A stretch of DNA of 64,000 bases from Cyanophora paradoxa (taxonomy: Eukaryota; Glaucocystophyceae; Cyanophorales; Cyanophoraceae). Location: assembly GCA_004431415.1 (NCBI GenBank), contig QPMI01000642.1:1-64000 (forward strand), written 5' to 3'. The position numbers and the translations under genes are program-made. The notes under the pieces were generated by a model. That model was not told where the DNA came from. It saw only the letters and a list, made by a program, of their open reading frames with translations, and ran no database searches. This document shows positions 57,349 through 64,000 of the stretch, piece by piece (position 1 is the stretch's first letter; every line of letters begins with the position of its first letter).

Positions 57349-58597
57349 GAGCGATGAAATAATAATAATAAGCCGGACCCTCGGCTTGGGGGTTTCTTGG
57401 GCTTCTTGGTGCCCAGGCCGCCGAAGAGGGCGCCGGGGCTGGACGTCGGGAGCGCGCGGTCGCTGGGCGTGGAGGCCCCGCCGTACCCCGACGGCCCCGC
57501 CGCCCCGCCGCCGCCGCGGCGCTCGGCTGCCCCGAGGGCCCCGCCGCCTCCGACCCGCTCCCCGCCTCCTCGGACAGCACCGTCGTCCCGCGCCCGCGGC
57601 CCCGCCGCCCGCCGACGCCGCCGCCGGCCTGCTGCTGCTGGACTGCGCGGGGGTCAGGGCGGGGCGGGGACGGCGGAACCGCCGCGGGTTCGAGTCCGCG
57701 CACGGCGCTTCTCGAGGTCGGCGTCGTCGAGCAGCAGCGAGGCCACCTCCTGCGGCTTGAGCGAGTCCGCGTCCTGCGGGGGTACAGTGGGGATGGGCCC
57801 GGCTGGGGTACAGGGCACGCGCGGGGGCGGACCTGCTTGAACTCGCCGCCCGCGATGACGACTTGCTGGATCTGCGGGGAGGGTGAGGGGCGAGTTGCGG
57901 TGCGAGGGGGTACAGGCGACGGGCGCACGTTGTGCTTTTGGCGGGCGCGGTTCAGGATCCGCTCCTCGACGGTCCCGTTCGAGACCAGGCGGTACACGGT
58001 CACCTGCGGGGCGCAATCGGCGCGAATTTCACGAGGGGGAAAGAGGCGATGGGGGCACCTGCTTCGTCTGCCCCAGGCGGTGGGCCCGGTCCATCGCCTG
58101 CGCGTCGATGGTGGGGTTCCAGTCCGAGTCTGCGGGGCACGGTGAGGGCGGTGCGGGGGGGAGGAGAGGCGTGGAGGGTACGGCGCCGCACCGTAGAAGA
58201 TGACGGTGTCGGCGGCGGTGAGGTTGATGCCGAGGCCGCCGGCGCGCGTGGAGAGGAGGAAGCAGAAGATCTCTTGCCTGCTCGCCGCGGCGCGTCACAA
58301 GAGCCGCGCGGAGAGGGCGGCGGGCCACGGACTTGGTCTGGAAGTCGGCGACCATGTCGCGCCGGTCGGCGATGTTCGAGGAGCCGTCCAGCCGCAGGTA
58401 CCTGCCCCGCCGCGCACGCCGTCAGCCCTCTGCCCCGCCCCGGCGGGGCGGCGCCGGGGCGGGGCGCGCCTGTGCTTGCAGAAGACCATGAACTCCTCGA
58501 GGATGTCGATCATCTTCGTCATCTGGGAGAAGATGAGGCACCGGTGGCCCTCCGCCTTGAGTCGCCCCAGCAGCCTGCCGGCGCGTGAGCGGCGGCT

Positions 58598-58632
<35 letters not shown>

Positions 58633-61600
58633 CTCGAGGCCGGCCGCACGAGTGGAGGACGACGAGCTTGCCCGAGTCGGAGACCATCTTCTCGAAGGAG
58701 GGGACCGAGATGTGCGTCGAGCCGTGCGTCCGCAGCGTCCACTCCAGCAGCCCGCGCCTGCGCGCCCGCTCAGGGAGGGAGGGCCGGAGGCGGGGCAGAG
58801 GAGGGCCGCCGCGGACCCGGGCTCGAGGCCGGACTCTTCGGGGGATGCGAGGGAGAAGGGGTCGGGGGGGTGGAGGAGGCCCCCGCGGCGGGCCTGGTAG
58901 CTCGTGAGCGCCGGCGGCCGCGACCAGTGCGCCACCGTCGTCACGTCGGCCGGCGTCCAGCGGCGGCAGTCCATGCCCAGCAGGAGCGAGCGGGCGGTGG
59001 CGCGCAGCGAGTGCGCCCCGTGCTCGCTCGCGAAGCGCCGGCTCGAGCAGAGGGGCTCCGGGGGCGGCGCGAGGACCGCCGGCATGTAGACGCGCGCGGC
59101 GCGGACGACGCCGCGGCCCTCGACGAAGAGGTCGCGCAGCTCGTCCGCCTCGAACCGCGTCAGCCGCCCCGCGTCCGGCTCCGCCGCCCGCTGCCGCCCC
59201 CGCTCCGCCTCCCGCTCCGCCGCCGCCTCGCGCCGCGTCGCCTCGCGCTCCCGCGGGGCGGCCCGGAATGACGTGTACGAGGCGAGGCGGTCCCGCGGCT
59301 CCCGCACGAGGCCGCGCCACGCCGGCGACGAGTCGCCGTACAGGCCGCGCAGCGCCAGGCCCCTGCGCGTCGCCAGCGCCACCGGCCCGCCCAGGAGCCG
59401 CGCGGCGCCGCCGCGGTGGCCCTCGCTCGAGCTGGGGCCGTAGACCTCCAGCACGCGCTTGGCGCGCTCGAGGAGGCGGGCGGCGTGGGCGACGCGCTCG
59501 TAGACGGCCAAGGCCGGCGAGGCGCGCTCGAGCTCGCCGGGGGAAAGCCCCGCCAGCCGCGCGAAGCCGAAGCCCGTGTCGAAGGATGGCTCGCCGGCGC
59601 CGCACCAGACCCGCGGGCGCCCGCCGGAGGGGGCGGGGGCGGGGGCGCTGTGGATGCGGGAGTGGACGTGGGCGGCGCAGAGGATGCGGACGAGGTAGAG
59701 GGCGAACTCGGCGCGGTCGGCGCGCGGCTCGTACAGCGAGCCGGCGCACGCCGGCGCCTCCTCGCCGAGGCGCCGCACCCAGCCAATCCCGGCGTACTCC
59801 TCCGCCAGCGCCGCCGCCACGCGCTCCTCCTCCTCGTCGGCCGCGCGGCGCGCCTGCTCCTCGGCCGCCTCCGCCGCCTGCACCGCGGCCGCGCCGGCCC
59901 CCTGCGCGGCGGCCAGACGGCGCGCCCGCGCCGCGGCCGCGAGCCTCGCGCGCGCCCCTGCCAAGGCCTGCAGGTGCTTCGCGCGGAGGCGCTCCCTCTG
60001 CTCGTCCAGCTGGCGGGGGTCCTGTAGGAGGAAGCCGGCGCGCCTGGCCGGGCGCTCGCCGACGGCGGCGCCGGGCTGGTCGAGGAGGAGCAGGCGGGGC
60101 AGGGCGAGGGCGACGGGGCTCGCGTTGACGAAGGGGACCTCCTGCATGCCCCCGAAGGGCGCCGGCGGGGCGACGGGCGGCGGCCGCTGGAACTGGTACG
60201 GCGAGCGCACGGAGCGCCGCTCGAAGAGCTCCGGGTGGTTGCAGACCTGCCCCGGCCGGCGTCACAGGCGCCCCAGGGAACGCAGACATGGAAGAGATAG
60301 AGAAGGGGGCTCGCCTTGCGGAGCTGCATCACGAGGTTCATGAGGCTGTCCATCTTCGCCCGCTTCTCCGTCGTCGTCACCTGCGGAGGCGGGGGAAGGC
60401 ACGTCAGGTCGGCTCCAGAAGGAGGGAGGGGGGGCGGGCTGAGGGCGGGCCTCGATGATGTCGGCGATGGAGATCTTGGACTTGACGGCGGCGTAGAGGG
60501 CGCGCTGGCGGGCGGAGAGGGGGCACGGCAGCTCCACCTCGACCTTCTCCGCCATCTCGTTCTCCACGTCCTTCTTCACGCGCCGGAGCATGAACGGCTT
60601 GAGGATGAGGTGGAGGCGCGAGAGCTGGTCTGCGGGGCCCCGGCTAAGCGGGGCCCCGGCTCGCTGCAGGGGGGCGAGCTGGAGGGCGCACGCTCGTTGA
60701 GGGAGCCGCCGGAGGCGGCGTTGCTCTCGATGTCCTTGGAGAACCACTCGTTGAACTCCTCGTGGGAGTCGAAGAAGGTCGGCATAATGAAGTGCAGCAG
60801 CGCCCACAGCTGCCCGCCCCGTTAGCGGGGGAGGGGGGGGGGGGAGGGGAGGGGGGGGAGGGGAGGGGGGGGGGGCACGGCGCGCCTCGGTCATGGAGTT
60901 CTGGATGGGGGTACCGGTGAGGAGCAGGCGGTTGCGGCAGTTGAAGGAGAGGAGGGACTTCCATCGGAGGGAGGAGGAGGACTTCAGGGCCTGCGGGGGG
61001 TACTCAGAAAAGCGTTGTAGAGGGGGTACGGGATCTTTAAGCAAAGGAAGCGCGCCTGGGCCTCATCGAGGACCATGTACTGCCACTTGACGCGGTGGAA
61101 GTACTTCTCGTCCTGTACGAGCAGCTGCGGGAGGGGGTACGGCGTTAGGAGGACGGAGGGGGTACGGAGATGTGTCGGACGGTCGGGGGTGTACCTGGTA
61201 GGAGGTGACGAGCACGTGGAAATCGGAGTCTCGCGTGTAGAGGGACTTGGCGGAGAAGTGCTTGCGCAGGACCTGCGGGGGAGGGGGTACGACGATCAGA
61301 ACGCGTCCGGGGGTATGGCGTCGCGGGGGGCGGGCTCGCCTTGCGGTCCTTGATGCCGCCCCAGTAGGGGAGGACCTTGAAGTGGGGGCAGAACTTGACG
61401 ATCTCGTTGCGCCAGTTGTGGAGGGTCGAGGCCGGGGCGACGACCAGGAAGGGGCCCCAGATCTCCTTCTCAGACAGGTAGCACAGCAGCGAGAGGCTCT
61501 GCACCGTCTTGCCCAGCCCTGCGCGGGGGGAGGTCAGGCCGCCGGCCTCCCGCCGACACGCCCGAGAAACAGCGTACCCATCTCGTCGGCGAGGATGCCG

Positions 61601-64000
61601 TTGATGCCCTGCTCGTAGAGGTTGACGAGCCAGTTGAGGCCCTTGAGCTGGTACTCCTTCAGCGTCGCCGCCAGCGTCGACGGCTGCTTCACGACCACGT
61701 CCCCGGGCCGCGTCGACGGCTCGTTGAACATCCCCTGCGCGCCCCGTGGTCAGGGGCGGGGCGGGGCGGGGCCGAGAAGCTGGGGGAGGCGGGTCGGGCG
61801 CGCCTCCTCGTCCATCTTGGCGGCCATGTCGGCCACGGTGCGCTGCGGGCCGCCGGCGCCCTCCTCCGAGGCCCCGCCCGCCTTCTCCTCCGCCTCGCTC
61901 TCGGAGCCGGCCAGCGCCGCCCGGTGCTTCGCGTGCGCCTCCTGCTGCCCCGTCAGCGCACGCGGCGGCAGCGGCGGGCGGGGCAGGCGCGCCTCGTTGG
62001 CCTTGCGGCGGGCGACGTAGTCCGCGTCGTTGGCCCGGACCTTCTCCCGGTGCGCCTGCAGCGCCGCCATCGTCTTCTCCATCGCCTGCCGCAGCCGTCA
62101 GGCGCGAAAGGCGGCGCCGGGAGGGCCGGGCGGGCTGGGCGCGCCTTGGCGTGCGCCTCGCGCTCCGCGTCGTCCATCTCCTCGAGGTCCGCCGCGGAGA
62201 GCTGGGGCACCGGGGGCGCGTCCTCTTCCGGCGCCGGCTCCTCGGGCGCCGCGGCGGCGGCGGGCGGCGGCGGGGAGGCCTCGGGCCCGGCGTCGCCCTC
62301 CTTGGCCTTCTTGTCGAAGTGCTCCTTGAAGCCGCTCATCTTCTTGGCCATGAAGTGGCTGAAGAGCTCCGTCTGCTGGAGCAGGAAGTTTAGCTTCCGG
62401 TGCTGCCGCCGCGCCTCCCGCTGCTCCTCCTCCCGCTTCCGCTGCTCCGCCTGCTCCTTCTCTGCCCGCTTCGCCCGGTCCGCGATCTCCTTCTCGTGCT
62501 TGCGCCAGAAGACCTGCGGCCGGCCGGTCAGGGAGGCGCCCGCATTCGAGAAGCGGGCGGGCGGGCGCACCTGCATCTCGCGGGCGCAGCGCTTGGCGCG
62601 GTTGGTGGCCTCCTTCGTGCCCTTCTGCCAGCGGACGGCGCGGCGGCGGAACTCGCGCTGGGCCTGGAGGGCGATGGACTTGCAGAACTTGAGGTGCGAG
62701 GCGTGGCCCTGCGCCACGAGGCGCTGGATCTTGGGGACCTCCTTCGCGACGCGCGTCGTCCAGTGCTTGCGCCGCCGCTCCACCGCCTCCTTCTCTGTCC
62801 GCTTCCGCTTCTTCGCCTCGAGCTTGGCGCGCTTCGCCTCGTCCACCTCCGCCACCACGAGCTGCCGCAGCTCCGCCTCCTCCTCGGCGTCCGGCGCCAG
62901 CGCCGGCACCGTCGAGAGCAGCGCCGCCGAGGCCCCGCCGGGCGTCACGCCGGGCGGCGCCGCCGGCAACGAGCCGCGCGTCGCGTGGCCCGAGGGCGAC
63001 GGGCCGGCGGAGAAGGGCGAGGGGCTCGCGAAGAGGCTGGGGAGGCCGTCCGGCGTGCCGGGCGTGGCGGGGTCGGTCAGGCGCGACTTGCGCTTGCCCA
63101 CCGTCTTGCGGGCCGCCGGCGTGCCCGTCTCCTCGCCGGTGCACTGCCGCGTGTGGATGATGAACCCGCGCGGATCGAACGCCCGGCTGCACTTCGGGCA
63201 CTGCACGCGCCCGTCCGCCGTCCGCGCCGTGTCGATCCCGTCGTACCTGCGCAGGGCGGCTCGGGCGGAGCGGCGGACGCGGGCGGAGCGGGGGCGGGCG
63301 GCGGGGCGCACGTGGTCCGCTGAAGGGCCTTGCGCTTCCGCTTCTCGTTCGGCTGCCCGTCCGCGCCCAGCGCCCTGTTCGACGCCGGCTCCTGCGGGGG
63401 CCCCTCAGGGGCCGGCGGCGGGGGCGCCCGGGGCACCACCGCGGCGCACGAAAGAGGGGTCCTTGTCGTCCTCGGGGTCGGCCCGGGGCGCCGGCTCCTC
63501 CCCCGCTTCCTCCGGCCCCACCGAGAGCTCCGCGGGCGGCCCGTCGCCGTCGGCCGGGAACCCGAGCGAGGGCTGGCGCCCCCGCTTCCCCACCGACTTG
63601 CGGGCGGCGCGGGGCGCGGCGGTGCTCCAGCGGCCGACGCTGTGCAGGTGCCGCCGGGTGCGCCGCAGCCGCCCGAGCTCCTCCTCGTACTCGGGGCCCA
63701 TCGACAGGACCTCGGAGACAGCCGCCGGGTCGTCCAGCTCCTCGTCCGGCGGCAGGAAGGACGGCGAGAACGGGTCCAGCACCATCGCCTCCCCCTCGTC
63801 CGCCGCCGGCTCCCGCTTCAGGTGCGCCGGGCCGCCCTTTGCCGGGCGCCGCCGCTCCTGGGGCAGCGCCTGCTCTAGCAGCACCTGCCGCCCGCCGTAC
63901 GCGGCCGGGTGCGTGTGGAGACCCTCTGCGAAGAAGCGCGGGTCCTTGGCCCGCAGCTTCGCCGCCTTGCGCTCCGTGGCGCGGCTGCGGCGCCGGCGTC
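56231..64000 (-). CDS. INO80: INO80 chromatin-remodelling ATPase (partial at 5' end)
   Basis: The frame is open to the right edge, so the N-terminus is outside the window. A DBINO region ([20 protein letters not shown] ... [11 protein letters not shown], about 62770-62330) defines the INO80 class. The Snf2 ATPase half follows: [68 protein letters not shown] (61700-60560), then MNLVMQLRK (about 60340). A long insertion (about 60230-58740) precedes the second half: [20 protein letters not shown] (about 58545), [28 protein letters not shown] (about 58090) and [15 protein letters not shown] (about 57980). The remaining C-terminus is Lys-Pro/Ala/Gly-rich. It slides and edits nucleosomes (H2A.Z exchange) at promoters and repair sites. 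Many introns of 50-150 nt contain GTACCCC. Confidence 0.85.
58604..58630 (+). repeat. (GA)n microsatellite in an INO80 intron
   Basis: About 13 GA units in the intron upstream of the exon encoding [14 protein letters not shown]. Confidence 0.85.

Noticed and set aside
1-64000. Firm assignment of the host to haptophytes or green algae
   Set aside because: GC-AG introns and Ser-Pro proteins occur in several algal groups; no rRNA or lineage-specific marker is in the window.

Overview
The window reads as nuclear DNA of a GC-rich, intron-dense microbial eukaryote, probably an alga. Supporting signs are short spliced introns (about 50-180 nt, many GT-AG and some GC-AG), an INO80-type chromatin remodeler, a PPR protein, a hybrid histidine kinase and a Ser-Pro-rich surface glycoprotein. 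The lineage cannot be fixed from sequence alone; haptophyte and green alga are both possible.

Region 1 (1 to about 10,765) is strikingly AT-rich and all on the + strand. It looks like part of an integrated Polinton/Maverick- or virophage-like DNA element. It carries small basic ORFs, a primase plus superfamily 3 helicase, a GIY-YIG nuclease, a protein-primed family B DNA polymerase and an intact DD35E retroviral-type integrase. Most long genes are broken by single-base frameshifts. No capsid, protease or packaging ATPase gene is visible, so those genes lie outside the window or are lost. Intergenic inverted repeats and a shared TATA-type promoter motif suggest its own transcription signals.

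Region 2 (about 10,766-13,170 and 18,625-30,541) is a transposon nest. Several copies of one GC-rich repeat have Helitron/Helentron-like ends (5' TCAGG, and a 3' hairpin followed by CTTG-T). One copy is split by a 4,979-bp LTR element with identical 110-bp LTRs, a 4-bp target duplication and a gag-like ORF. A tiny A-tailed retroposed insert and a 392-bp hAT-type MITE with an 8-bp target duplication are also present.

Region 3 holds host genes. A Cys-rich single-pass surface protein (13,180-18,624, -) lies between the transposon blocks. Then follow an F-box/LRR protein (30,542-31,992, +), a PPR protein with roughly one repeat per exon (about 33,541-39,054, +), and a hybrid histidine kinase with about six tandem GAF-like modules (39,514-50,457, -). 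A large unrecognised protein (51,167-54,628, -) is divergent from a TPR-like protein (54,782-55,797, +). An INO80 ATPase runs off the right edge (56,231-64,000, -). Exon boundaries are read by eye and are approximate unless given exactly.
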